DNA of 64,000 bases from Pyropia haitanensis (taxonomy: Eukaryota; Rhodophyta; Bangiophyceae; Bangiales; Bangiaceae): assembly GCA_008729055.1 (NCBI GenBank), contig SDUX01000002.1, forward strand, positions 6,177,485 through 6,241,484, written 5' to 3'. Positions 43,384 to 53,727 of this stretch are shown here, piece after piece. Position numbers and translations under genes: made by a program. The notes under the pieces were generated by a model, which saw nothing but the letters and a program-made list of their open reading frames with translations, searched no databases and was not told where the DNA came from. Numbering within the stretch: the first letter of the stretch is position 1; the number at the start of each line of letters is the position of its first letter.

Positions 43384-44405
43384 GCGCCGCCGCCAGCGGG
43401 GTCGCTGCCCCCCTCCTCGTCGTCCTCGTCGTTGCCATCGCCGTCGCCGTCGTCAGCGGCGGCACCCTCCCCCCCACGGGCGGCCGGGTGGACGTGCTGG
43501 GCCTCCTCGGCGGCGGCCTGCCCTACCTCGACGGCGTCGTCCGCGAGGTGCTGCGGCTCCACCCGACGCCCGCGTGGCGCTTCCGCCACATCCGCTCCGC
43601 GTTTGCGGCGGGTGGCCACGCGCTGCCGGCGGGGTGGGCGGTCGCGCTCGACCACGGGGCCATCCTCCGCGACGCCGCCGCGTTTCCCGACCCGCACGCG
43701 TTCCGGCCAGAGCGGTACGCGGCGGCCGCCCGTGGCGGCGCCGCCGCCGCCGCGACACCGCCGGCGCCCGCCGACCCCACCGCGGCGGGCGGGGAGCCCA
43801 CGGGCGGACACCCCCGCCCCGCGGGAGCACCCGCGGCGACAGCGACGGCGGCGGCGGCGGCGGCGGCGGGCGGCGACGGCCGCGACGGCGGCCCGACCGG
43901 CGGGTGCCCCGCCGGCCGCCACTTTGTCGCGTTTGGCAGCGGCCGCCGGCGGTGCCCCGCGCCCGGCCTGGCGGTCGCGGCGCTCAAGCTCTTTGCGCTC
44001 CGGCTCGTGCGGGACTACGACTTTGTCGTCCTCCCCGCGCCCGGGCGGGCGGCCGCCGCCGCCGCCGCCGCCGCCGCGGGGCGCGTCGTGCCGGCCGCCC
44101 GCTTTACGTGGACGATTACGCGCAAGGGGGGGGGGGGGGGGGGCGGGGGGGGAGCACCGTCGCCCGCTGCGGTCACGGCTTGGGGGGGGGGGGGGGGGGC
44201 GCAACCGCCCGCCGCCGCGGACGCCGCCACCGCCGCCGCTGCGGCGGCCGCGGCGGTCGTTGCGGGGGGGGCGGGGCTGTCGGTGCCGCTCGCGGCGGCG
44301 GTGGGGGCCGCCGCCGCGGCGGAAGTGACGCACGGGGAGCGGGCGGCCGCCGCGGCTGCCACCGCTGCGGTCGCCCCTGGGGGGGGCAACGCGCGGCGGC
44401 GGTGA
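41387..44405 (+). CDS. Cytochrome P450, CYP26/CYP120-like
   Basis: It starts at ATG 41387 with a membrane anchor (LLLPLLLAAALAAAAARW). PPGSFGPPFLGETPAW and YRTHLLSVPTVVLGG match the start of CYP26 (retinoic acid hydroxylases) and cyanobacterial CYP120. Next come ADPAYAALVGVLGAAFSADA and, from 42660, LTPLAFLPDARRLASDLMMG and the helix-I region. The K helix is VREVLRLHP (ExxR), then FRPERY (PERF type) and haem-binding FVAFGSGRRRCPAPGLA. The residue two after the Cys is Ala rather than the usual Gly. The C-terminus has an Ala-rich tail. A very Gly/Ala-rich insertion separates the C and later helices (about 41930-42600). The frame changes in that insertion and near the G8-C-G6 stretch at 43317-43331. 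Indels or a small intron are possible. The substrate is unknown. Confidence 0.85.
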
Positions 44406-44667
44406 CTGCGAGTTGTCCCGTCAAGGGGAGGATGGGCCAGTGTGGGTGGAGGCGGCGTGGACTGGAGTGGATGTGGCGAGAAGTGGGGGGTACCTGGCGG
44501 GGGTGCCGGGGGGGCGTGAGGGGTGGCATGCCGACGCGCCCCGCCGCCCGCCAAGGGCCATCCACCGCGCCGTGCGTGCTTTGTGGCCTCCTACGCTCGC
44601 GCGGCCCGTGGTCATCCCGCATCCTTCCCCCCCCACGCGCGCCTCCGCCTCCCCTCACACTAACCCG
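44406..44667. other. Intergenic, convergent 3' flanks
   Basis: A short spacer between the P450 (+) and kynurenine monooxygenase (-) stop codons. No gene or repeat is visible. Confidence 0.5.
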
Positions 44668-46537
44668 TCAAGAGTTAGGCGGGCGCGCCGGCGGTGCCCA
44701 CCTCCCGCAGGGCCCGCCACAGGCGCCCCCACCCCCCCCCACCCCCCCCCCCCCGCCGCCGCGGGCGGACGGCGTGAAACAGCCGCGCGGCGCCCCGCCC
44801 GCCAAGCACCGCCACCACCCCCCCACCACCGCCGCCACCGCCGTGGCGACCGCGTCGTCGCGCGCGGCGCGCGCGACCGCGTCCGCGTAGGGCACGTTGG
44901 AGAACGTGACGAGCGAGTAGAGCGGCGTGTAGAGCCCCCGCGGCAGCGCCGCCTGGGCGGCCAGCCGCACGCGGCGGAGGGCGAGGAAGGCCGGGGAGGC
45001 GGTCTTGGCGGCCATCTCTGCATAGTGGCCGAGCGCCAGGTCCGCGATGGTGTGGCCCGACGGCACCCGCGCCGCCGAGTAGGCGGGCAGGACGGTGGCG
45101 AGGAGCGCGCGCACGGCCGTGCCGCCGTCGCCGCCGTCACTGCCGCCGCCGGCCGCGGCCTTGGCGTCTGGCCCTGGCCTCGACGACCGCGCGGCGGCGG
45201 CGGCGCCGACGGCCGCGTCGTCGAGGAGCTCGGCGAGGACGCGGACGCCCTCGAGGGCGGCGTTGCAGCCCTGCCCGTAAAACGGCACGATCGCGTGCGC
45301 CGCGTCGCCGACGAGCACCACCGACGAGCCGTGGTGGTAGGGCGAACACCGGACGGTCGGGAGGGCGGCCGTCGGGTTGGCCGCCCAGTCCGCCGCGAGT
45401 CCGGGTAGTAGCGGCAGCGCGTCGGGAAACTCGGCGCGGAAAAAGGCCGTCACCGCGGCGGGCCCGCCCGCATCGAGCGCCGCAAACGACGGCCCGCCGC
45501 CGCCGCCGCCGTCGCCGCCGTCGGCAGGGGCGACCGCGTCGAGGAAGAGGGTGACGGTGAAGGAGCCGTCCGCGTTGGGCAGCGCGATGAGCATGTACCG
45601 GCCGCGGGGCCAGATGTGGAGGTACTCGCGGGGGAGGGTGCCGGCGGCGGCGGCCGCCGCGGCCGCCGCGGCGGGGATGTGGAGCTCCTTGTACGCGGCG
45701 GGCACGTAGGACTGGGAGAAGTCAAACCAGGGGCGCCGGGCGAGCGCGGCGCGCACCTTGGAGAAGCTCCCGTCCGCGCCCACCACCAGGTCCGCGGTGA
45801 GGGTGATGGCCGGCGCGTCGGCGGCGGCACCCGCCTGGTCATAGTCCTCCTCCCCCTCCCCCCGCCCGCCCCCCCCTTCCCCCCCCCGCCCCCCCTCCCC
45901 TGCTGCGGCACGTACGTCACCGACGGGGCGTCCACGTCGACGGCGACGACCTTGGCGCCAAAGACGAGCGCCACCCCCCCCTCCCGCGACGCCGCGTCGA
46001 GGAGGACCCCGTTGAGCGTGCCGCGGCCGACGCTCCGCAGCGCCTCCCCCGGCTGCCCATACGCCGACAGCGTCACCCCCCCGGCGCGGGGGTGGAGGGC
46101 GCGGCCGTGCATCGGCACGACGCCGCCGAGGTCCGCCTCGGCCAGGCCCGCCACCGCCGCGAGCGCGGTGAGGCCGCGGGTGGAGAGGGCCAGGTTGATG
46201 GACCGCCCGGCGGGGCCGCCGCCGGCACTAGCACCACGCCGACCCCCACCATCCCCGCTGCCGTCGTCGCCGTCGCCGCCGCCGCCGCCGCCGTCGCCAC
46301 CACCGCCGCCGCCACCGCCGCCGTCCTCATCCCCGGCGGCGGGCCGCGGCACCCGCGGGTCGGCGCGGTACTCGAGGAGGGTGACCGACCAGCCGCGGCG
46401 GCCGAGAGCAACGGCGGTGAGGCAGCCGGCAAGGCCGGCGCCCACGATAATCGCGGTGCCTGCCACGCCGGGGGGGGGGGGGCGGCGGCGGACACCCCCG
46501 CCCCGCCGTCCGCAGCGGCGGCCTTGGGAGAGGGCAT
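44668..46537 (-). CDS. KMO: Kynurenine 3-monooxygenase
   Basis: This FAD enzyme uses NADPH and O2 to hydroxylate L-kynurenine to 3-hydroxykynurenine. It starts at ATG 46537. The FAD Rossmann motif is IIVGAGLAGCLTAVALGRRG, followed by LLEYRADPR. The family signature GRSINLALSTRGLTAL follows, interrupted beforehand by a Gly/Asp loop. Then come YGQPGEALRSVGRGTLNGVL, LVVGADGSFSKVR, YKELHIP, LHIWPRGRYMLIALPNADG and SFTVTLF, and the second FAD motif LVGDAAHAIVPFYGQGCNAA. The helical C-terminus includes IADLALGHYAEM and LYTPLYSLVTFSNVPY, which in this family anchors the enzyme to the outer mitochondrial membrane. The frame changes at the 13-base G run 46470-46482 and in the C-rich linker 45846-45900; each leaves conserved sequence on both sides. 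Confidence 0.92.
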
Positions 46538-47875
46538 CAGGGAACGTCGTTAGGGGGGGAAAGGTGAGATGGGAGGTGGGAGGAGGTGGGGGGGGGGGGG
46601 CAAAGGAGAGGCGCCGCCTGGCAGCCACAGCGGGAAAGGATGGAAGGAGAATGGGACGAGCGCGGCGCGGGCGGCGGAGGGGAGGCGGGCGAGGTTGAGG
46701 CGCCAGTTGTCATGGCACGCGGCGGACACCCCACCTCCGGGCCACGTGGAAGGTGCCGTCTGGGCGCGTGCAAGGAACCATGCGGTCGGAGCGTCTCCAC
46801 GTGGATCGGCCCCGCCGCGGAGCCTTCTGCAAACGCATATTGAAAGGGCGAGTCCCTGCGACAGTTCTGACAGAGGCGGTGTCGTTGCCGCTGACGAGGC
46901 GGGTGGCGCTCGTCACCGCGCCGGACGGCGGCCTCGCTGGTGGCTACGACGGCTCCCCGCGCGGGCTTTGCGCCGACAAGACTGCGCCGGCGTCTGCGAG
47001 CCGCGTCGACAGCCGTGACCGTGGTAACGCGGCGCCCGGCCGCGGCACCCGTCACGGAGGTGTTGTGGTAGGTGCTGCACAGCCGCTGCGGGCGCAGACG
47101 TTGCTGTTGTCTCCCTTTCCCTCTCCGGAGGTCGTTGACATCTCACACTAGTCATTGGCAATGATCTCGATGTTGTATGGCACGCCGACAGACTCGTGCA
47201 GGTCAAATACGAACGCTGCGAGGGGGAGGACCGGACGCCGACCATGACTGGCACGGTGACCGCGGCCAGCCTCCGGACCAACGCACCGCCATCGACGCCG
47301 TTGCCTACGTGGCAGGGGGGTGCGAAGGGGTGGCCAAGGTCGGGCAGAGGGCTCGTGGTCCACCAGGTGGAAGCGCACCACGTCCTGGCGGTCGGCAGCA
47401 GCTCTGAAGGTCTACGCTAGCTAGCCGCTCGCTCCCACCGAGCCGACCACCTGCCCCCAACCCTCCCACCGCGGCTGCTCCTTTGTCGGCGTGCCACTCT
47501 CCCGCTCCACCCGCCGCCAGGTCGGGTGCGCGCGGCCACGCCGACGGCGGGAGGGGCGCGGCGTGCCGCCGACGGCGGGCGGTTGCCGGCGGCGGCTGCG
47601 GCCCCCCCCTCCCCATGGCAACGGTGGGGGTGGCGCGGAACAACAGGCGGCGGTTCACGCCCGCCCCCTTGCGCACCCACCCGCGGTGGCAGCGCCGTGC
47701 CAAAGCGGCCGCGTCGGCAGACGCGAGGCAGCCGAGGACGCGTGTCGGCCATGGTCAACAAAAGAACAACAAAAAAGCACAAAAGGTGAGAGGGGGGTGG
47801 GGATTGGCGGCGTCGGCGGCCCCTCCGGCAATCCCCCCCCCTCCGTGCCCCCCACACACACCCTCCTCCCTTCCC
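46538..47875. other. Intergenic region with weak coding-like fragments
   Basis: Minus-strand pieces at about 46760-46880 (CQNCRRDSPFQYAFAEGS) and 47151-47210 (FVFDLHESVGVPYNIEIIAN before a stop), and a plus-strand piece at 46820-46900 (AFCKRILKGRVPATVLTEAV, faintly like the start of a HIT domain) have protein character. They are short, in different frames and lack starts. I do not call a gene; remnants are possible. Confidence 0.3.
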
Positions 47876-48292
47876 TCATTCCTCTCCGTCAGGGTCCCCC
47901 CCCTCGCCATCGACCCCTCCCCCCCCCCCCCCCCCCCCCCCGCGGTGTCCGCGCCGCTGTCGCTGCCGCTGGCCTCCTCGTCGTCCAGCTCCCGCTGCAG
48001 CGCATCCCGCTTGGCCGCCGTGCGGGCGGCGACGACCACCGAGCTCCGCTGGTTGCCCAGCAGCTTCACCGCCTTGCTCAGCGTCTTCAGCTCCGCCGCC
48101 AGCTCCGCCGCCGAGGGGGGGGTCCCCGCCGCGGCGGGGCCACCGCCGCTGCCGCCGCCGCCGCCGCCGCCGCCGTCGCCGCCACCGCCACTGCTGCCGC
48201 CACCGCCACCGCTGCCGCTGCCGCTGCCGCTGCCGCTGCCGCTGCCGCTGCCGCTGCCGCTGCCGCCGCTGCCACTGCCGCTGCTGTTGCTG

Positions 48293-48339
<47 letters not shown>

Positions 48340-50962
48340 GCCGCGGACGAGCACCCCCCTCGACCACACGGGCCGGCGGGCGGCCTCGAGCGCCGCCACC
48401 ACCCGCCGCTTGGCCGTCCGCAGCCGCCGCAGCTCCGCCCCCCGCGTCGCGGCCGCCCACGTGTGCGTGCAGCGGCTCGACGATGGCAGCGGCGGGGCGG
48501 CGTCCCAGGTCACCTCGGCGGCCAGCGCCGCCGCCGCGACCGCCGCTTCGACGCGCGGCGCCCGCGCCTTGCGCGCGGCGGGTGGGAGCGCCTCAAAGCG
48601 GGTGGTCAGGTCGGCGAGCGTATCCCGGCGGCGGCGGCGGGACTTGCGCGTCGCGACGCGGGCGGCGCGGCGGCGGCGGTCGGCCGCCTCGGGCGGCTCG
48701 GGCTCGACGTTGTGGGGGGGCAGGGGGAGGGCGCCCCGGGGGGGGGCGCCCCCCCGGCCGCCTTGGCCGCCACCCCAGCCACGGTGCGCACGTCGATGGC
48801 GGCGTCAACGGCGGCAAGGACCGCCGCCGCGTCGGCGGCGGCCACCGTATGCGTGCCGTCGACGGCGAGGGCCTTGGTCACGGCCGCGGCGGCCGTGTCG
48901 GGCGCCGCGCCGCCGCCGGCCGCCGCGTCGACCGCGCCGCCGCCGGCGACGCCACCGCCCGCGGCGGCCCCTCTGCCAGCGTACGCTTCTCCGCCCACGA
49001 CACGCGGCGGCGGCCAGCCGCCCGCCGCCCACGCGGCAACGGTGGCCGTGTCGGTCTCGGCCACGAGCGGCGACCGCGGCGCGGCGGCGGCGGCGGCGGC
49101 GGCGGCAGGCGCGCCGTCCCCAGCGTCGCCGTCCGCAGCGGCAGCCGGCCCGCCAGGGGCACGCCGCGCCTCGGTCGTGACGGGCGGCAGGGACCCGCCG
49201 GCCGTGACGTCATGCACGTCCCACGCCGCGGCGGCCGCGGCGGGCGGCGGCGGCGCCGCCGCCGCCGCCGCCGCTGCAGCCGGCCCCAACTCCCAGTCGA
49301 CGCACGGCAGCGCGGGGTCCACGTCCGACGCCAGCTGCCGCGCCGCCTCGGCGAGCGCGCGCAGCAGCCGGTCGGGCCGGGCGGCCGCCGCGTCTGGCAT
49401 GGCGGCGCCCGAGCCCCAACCGCCGCCGGCCGCCGGCGCGGCCGGCAGGGCCGCCACGCCCGGCTCGTCGGGCGCGTCCAGGTCGGGCAGGAGCGGCGTC
49501 CACAGGCCCGGCAGGCCGTCCATGCCACCCACCGCGTCGACGCCGCCGACGCCGCCGGCGCCATGAAAGAGCGAGTCCCCGTACACCGCCGCGGGGAAGA
49601 GCGCCTCGTCCGACGCGTCCATGGCCACCGCGGGCCGCCGCCCGGGCGACGGCGGCACCGGCGGCAGCAGCGACGGCCCAGCGGCGGCGTCCGCGCCCGG
49701 CGGCGGGGCGCCCCAAGAAAAGGCCGTCCACAATGGTGCGCCGGCGGCGGCGGCGGCGGCGGCACCCCCACCCCCGTCCGGGGCGGCCCCCGCGTCGGCC
49801 GCGGCGGGCAGGGTTAGGCCGCCCCCAGGCGGCACAGCCGGGGCGGCGGTGGCCGCCTCTGCCCGCGCCGCCGCGACCTGCGCACGCGCCGTTTCCCGCC
49901 ACGACGACTCGCGCCACCAGCCGCACGGCCGCTGCGGGGGTGGCGTCTCGCCGCCCCACGGGGAGCCGCTCGCCGCGCCCGCCGCCGCCGGTCCGAGCGC
50001 CCACCGCGCCGGCGCCACGGCCGCGCCGCCACCCGGCGCCGTTGCCAGTGCCGCCGCAGTCGCCGCCCCCGCCACGGGCGGCGCGGCGCCAGACGGCGCA
50101 CCCGCCGCCGCCACGGCGGGCGGCTCCGACACGAGCCCCCGGTCAATGGTCGCCGCGGCCGCGTCGACGAGCTCCATCCCGTCACGCCCCGCCGGCGGCG
50201 GCGGCGGCGCCGGCGCGGCGGCGGGGGGAAAGAGCGGCGGCAGCCACAGCTGCCGCGGCGGCGCGCCGAGCGGGGCGTCAGCCCCCCCCACCCCCTCCTC
50301 CCCCCCCCCCCCGCCACCGCGGCGGCGAGGTCCTCGTCCCACGGCCCGGCGGTGGCGGGCAGGCCGAGGCCCGCCATCGTGCCCCGGTACAGCGCGGCCG
50401 GGTCGTCGGCGGGCAGGGGCGGGATGCCAAACAGAGCGTGCCCGCCGGCGGCGGCGGCGGAGTCACCGTCGCCGCCGCCACCGCCACCAGGGAAGCCACC
50501 GCCGCCGCCGCCGCCACCGCCGCCACCGCCGCCTCCGCCGCCGTCGCCGCTGCCACCGCCGCCGCCGCCGCCGCCGCCGCCCAGGAGGCCGCCGCCACCG
50601 GCGGCGGCGGCGGCGGCGGTGGCCGTGCCAAACTCAGCCGCGACGGCCACCGCGGCGTGGGGCGGCGGCGGCGGCGGCAGCGAGGGCGGACCGGTGGCCA
50701 AGAGGGCGCCCTCGGCGACGGAGGGCGGCGCCCGCTCCATCGACCCGACCGCGTAGGGAGGGGGGAGCCCTCTGGCCTGTGCCGCCGCGGCCACCGCCGG
50801 CGCGTCGCGACGGCCGCCACTGCCACCGCCGCTGCCGCTGCCGCTGCCGCTGCCGCCGTCGCCGCCGCCGCCGCCGCCGCCGCCACCGCCGCTGCCAGCC
50901 ACGCGAGGCCGCCGTTGAGGTACGAGCCCGTCCGCGCCGCGACGGCGGAGAGCGTCGCCCAT
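47876..50962 (-). CDS. Putative nuclear regulatory protein with basic region
   Basis: It starts at ATG 50962 (MGDALRRRGADG). The N-terminal two thirds are low-complexity with embedded acidic/aromatic segments (PPLPADDPAALYRGTMAGLG; DASDEALFPAAVYGDSLFHG; LWTPLLPDLDAPDEPG), the look of activation domains. Around 48620-48690 a strongly basic segment (RRRRAARVATRKSRRRRR) runs into DTLADLTTRFEAL, similar to but not matching the bZIP consensus. Further helices (GAELRRLRTAKRRVVAALEA; LAAELKTLSKAVKLLGNQ; AKRDALQRELDDEE) could form coiled coils, and the end is acidic (GDPDGEE). A Gly-Ser array is encoded by (GCTGCC)n. Frames change at C/G runs 50300-50312, 48715-48755 and 47919-47941. The transcription-factor role is inference. 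Confidence 0.55.
48205..48340. repeat. Coding microsatellites (GCTGCC)n and (GCC)n
   Basis: About ten copies of the hexamer GCTGCC (48205-48262) are followed by shorter variants and then a (GCC)n array (48297-48334). On the minus strand they encode alternating Gly-Ser and a poly-Gly tract. They lie inside the putative regulator and keep its frame. Confidence 0.75.
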
Positions 50963-52185
50963 CGCCCGGCGCCCCCGCGGGGAGGGGGGCCACCGGGGGG
51001 GGCCGCGCGCACCCGCGGAGGCGGCGGGGGCCAGCAGATCACAGGGCACAGACGGCGGCGAGGAGGGGGGGGGCGGGGGGGGGGCAACCCGCCGGGGGGC
51101 CCAATTGGGAGGGAATGGGGATGGGGGCGATGGGGAGGGCGGGGGCGGCGGGCGACGCACGGGGAAGCTCACGTGAGGGGGGGGGGGGGGGGGGAGGAAA
51201 GTGCACGCACCGGCGCGCAGGAGGTAAGAGGGCACGCCCGTGCGGTGCGCGTTGTGGGGGCGGAACGGCGGCTGAAGGCCGGTTGAGCCCGCCGCGCCAC
51301 GCGCCACGATGAGGTGCGCGCAACACAGCCATGCGGCACATGCCTCGTTGTCTTGGGCGTCTTCCAAACCGCCCCGGAGTGCGCGCTGGGGGGCGGGGGG
51401 GGGGGGGACGTCCAGACGGCCCGCAACCCCGGCTGACGTCACACGTTGGAGCCAGTTGGATCCACGTCCCCCGCTGGCGGTGTCCAGCACTAACCTTGTC
51501 ACGTACTGCCGGATCAAACGCGGCAACTCAGCCGCTCTAATTCCAGTGTTGACGACCCATCCCACCGTGCAACTCCGACAGCCACCGATCTGGGGACACG
51601 ACACAAGCGACATCGCGTTCACAGCCGTGTGGCTGGAACGCACCCGCACCGCCAGGCCAAGCCTCTGCGCTTCTTCCTCCGCCGCGCCCATCGGTCCGTG
51701 CCTTGCCTACGTACAATCGATTCGACGGGTCAACCAATCCGATTGGCGTTGGCGGGGGGGCAGCACCTGTCCCCCGGTATGGAGCTGGGAATTGCACAGG
51801 ACAGGAAGCAAAACTACGGGCGCGGGCCTACTGTTCGTAGTGTGGGGGGCGCGCGGACAATCAAAAGCGTGTGGGTAGCAGTCGTAGCGAGCTGGTGAGC
51901 GACCGCCAGAGTGGCGAGTGGTGGGCACGACGGATGGTGGGCACACCCTGACGGCGCGGCACCCCACTCTCGGCCTCGTCAAGCAGGAGACCAGCAACCG
52001 TCAGGAGAGCAGTGCTTGCGTGCCACCCTCTGCCGGGAGCACCGTGCCGCGCAGCCCACCGCCACCACATTGCACGCACTGTTGTCCCGCGGGCCCCGAC
52101 GCAGGGGGCGGGACGCGCCTCTCAGCCGGCTCGTGCCGCCCATCCACTGACGCGGCGAGGAGCCGCCGCCACCGCCGCCGCCGCG

Positions 52186-52232
<47 letters not shown>

Positions 52233-52482
52233 TGCTGCCGCCGCAGCCGCAGCCGCCATCGCCGCCGCGACTGGCGCGTCAACCTCCTTGCCCCAGCTGC
52301 TGCCGCCCACCCCCACAACCCCAGCCCAAAAAGACGGCGTCGCCGATAACCACCCGCACGCCGTCCTCCCCTCGTGCATCATGGGCCACGCCGTCCGCCG
52401 CTCACGACCAAAACAAAAAAAAAAAAAAGAAAAAACGCGCCCCCCCACGCCACCGGCTGCCGGTGGGCACGGCGCGACGGCA
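50963..52482. other. Intergenic region
   Basis: It holds G-rich stretches (51060-51195), a mixed-composition part (51430-51960) with CCAAT and ATTGG close together at 51734-51747, and a (GCC)n array at about 52185-52231. No reading frame has convincing protein character. Nothing resembles a TATA box upstream of the regulator gene. Confidence 0.4.
52406..52436 (-). repeat. A-rich tract in the 3' flank of the methyltransferase gene
   Basis: An A13 run with neighbouring short A runs on the plus strand (T-rich on the coding strand), about 50-75 bases after the stop codon. It could belong to the 3' end of the transcript; similar A runs occur at 20476 and 21233. Confidence 0.4.
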
Positions 52483-53271
52483 CTAGCGCCGCACAAACGC
52501 GGTGGTGGCCAGCACCGCGCCGGTGACCCCCCCAAAGCGCAGCGTCGGGTACGGCAGGTCGGCGGCGACCGCCCACGGCGCGGCGGCCGCGGCGTCGCGG
52601 CCCGCCGGCGGCGCCCCCCCGCCCATGACGGTGCTCGCCAGCTCCTGGCCGCTGAGGTTGCACGACGTCACGGCGAGCACGTCGCCCGGCCGCGTCAGGT
52701 CGCGGAGCATGGCCAGGTACGCGGCGACCGCGGCGGCCGCGTCCGCGCGGAGGAGGAACGCGTCGAGCGTGCCCTTGTCGTGTACCAGCGTAAAGCCGGC
52801 GGCGGCGCCGGCCACGGCGGCACGCAGCGCCCCTGGTTCCAGCACGTCCACCACCGAAAAGGTCGGCGCCGCCGCGCCGCCGCCGCCCCCGCCTACCTCT
52901 GCCGCCGCGACCGCCGCGGCGAGCGCCACCGCGTCCGCCGCGTAGTCGACGCCGTGCAGCGTCGGCGGCGGTGACCGCCCCGACAGGAACTGCGACAGCG
53001 ACACGAGGAAGCCACCCGAGCCGCAGCCAACGTCCACCACCGTCACTGCCGCGGGCGGCGGCGGCAGCAGGCGGGCGACCCAGGCGGTCAGGCGGTCGGC
53101 CGACAGGCGGTCGTCAAACCACTCCTCGCCGGGCGTGCCATCCGCGCGGTAGGCAGTCAGCTCTGCGGCGTAGGTTGTGTCCCAGTGGTCTTTGGTGCCC
53201 AGCACGGACGGCGCAATGGCACCGGGCGACGGAGCGTCCGCCATCGTCGAGGGGAGTGGCAGACGACGCAT
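52483..53271 (-). CDS. eEF1A lysine methyltransferase, METTL10/EFM4 type
   Basis: Members of this class I SAM-dependent family methylate a lysine of translation factor eEF1A. The first ATG is 53271; a second in-frame ATG with better context lies at 53244 (MADAPSPGAIAPSVLG). Family blocks in order: SVLGTKDHWDTTYAAEL and GEEWFDD (family: S-x-LGT-x-x-W-D-x-x-Y ... GE-x-WF), SAM motif I VVDVGCGSGGFLVSL, GVDYAADAVALA, the catalytic-site strand FTLVHDKGTLDAFLL (DKGT-x-DA), then LAVTSCNLSGQELAS (TSCN-x-x-x-EL) and the C-terminal LRFGGVTGAVLATTAFVRR. The length of about 263 residues is normal. Single exon, frame intact apart from a Gly loop near the middle. Confidence 0.93.
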   Translation of the reverse strand: MRRLPLPSTMADAPSPGAIAPSVLGTKDHWDTTYAAELTAYRADGTPGEEWFDDRLSADRLTAWVARLLPPPPAAVTVVDVGCGSGGFLVSLSQFLSGRSPPPTLHGVDYAADAVALAAAVAAAEVGGGGGGAAAPTFSVVDVLEPGALRAAVAGAAAGFTLVHDKGTLDAFLLRADAAAAVAAYLAMLRDLTRPGDVLAVTSCNLSGQELASTVMGGGAPPAGRDAAAAAPWAVAADLPYPTLRFGGVTGAVLATTAFVRR

Positions 53272-53727
53272 GGGCAAGACGCGGTCGGCCAAGGCATGAC
53301 CTGCTTTTTCCTACCGGACGGCGGGCGGCCTCAATCCGTCTGGCGTCCACGTGGCTAAACGACATGAAGTCATCGAAATGGATGTTGACTATGTATTTGA
53401 ACCGAAAAACAAGTTGATTCGAAGTCACAAATACCTTCATCTCGTGATCTTTTCAGTGGAAGGACAAGGCTTGTGGGTCGGCGCGGTGGCCGTGGAGGCA
53501 TGGCCACCACCCATTCGGCCGGGTTGCGGCAGCTCTCTCGTCTCGCCCGGCCTGCCTTGGTTCGCACCAGGGCCCGCTCGGCGCAGACCTGAGCTTGGCG
53601 GTTCGTGCCAGCGTGGCGTCTGTCCCTACAACATCCCTGCTCGCCCATGTGGTTTCCCGCTCTGTCGGCTGGCAGTCTTCTTCCCCTTGCCCCCACCCCT
53701 GCATCCTCTTCCCCCCCAATCACGACC
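53272..53727. other. Short region between divergent genes
   Basis: An A+T-rich core (53365-53460) separates the methyltransferase (-) and the DUF1826 gene (+) and probably contains both promoters. ACTATGTATTTG at 53388-53399 is the nearest thing to a TATA element. Whether one region serves both genes is inference. Confidence 0.35.

Noticed and set aside
46820..46900. HIT-domain gene on the plus strand
   Set aside because: Only about 20 residues resemble the domain start. The histidine triad is absent and competing minus-strand frames look equally good.
48620..48690. Calling the regulator at 47.9-51.0 kb a bZIP
   Set aside because: The basic run lacks the conserved N-x2-A-x3-S/C-R spacing and no leucine heptads follow, so only a general nuclear-regulator label is given.
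47483..49566. Long plus-strand frames opposite the putative regulator
   Set aside because: These are shadows of the minus-strand low-complexity gene. The acidic and aromatic segments occur only on the minus strand.
51732..51747. CCAAT/ATTGG pair as a promoter
   Set aside because: No gene start lies at a suitable distance on either strand.
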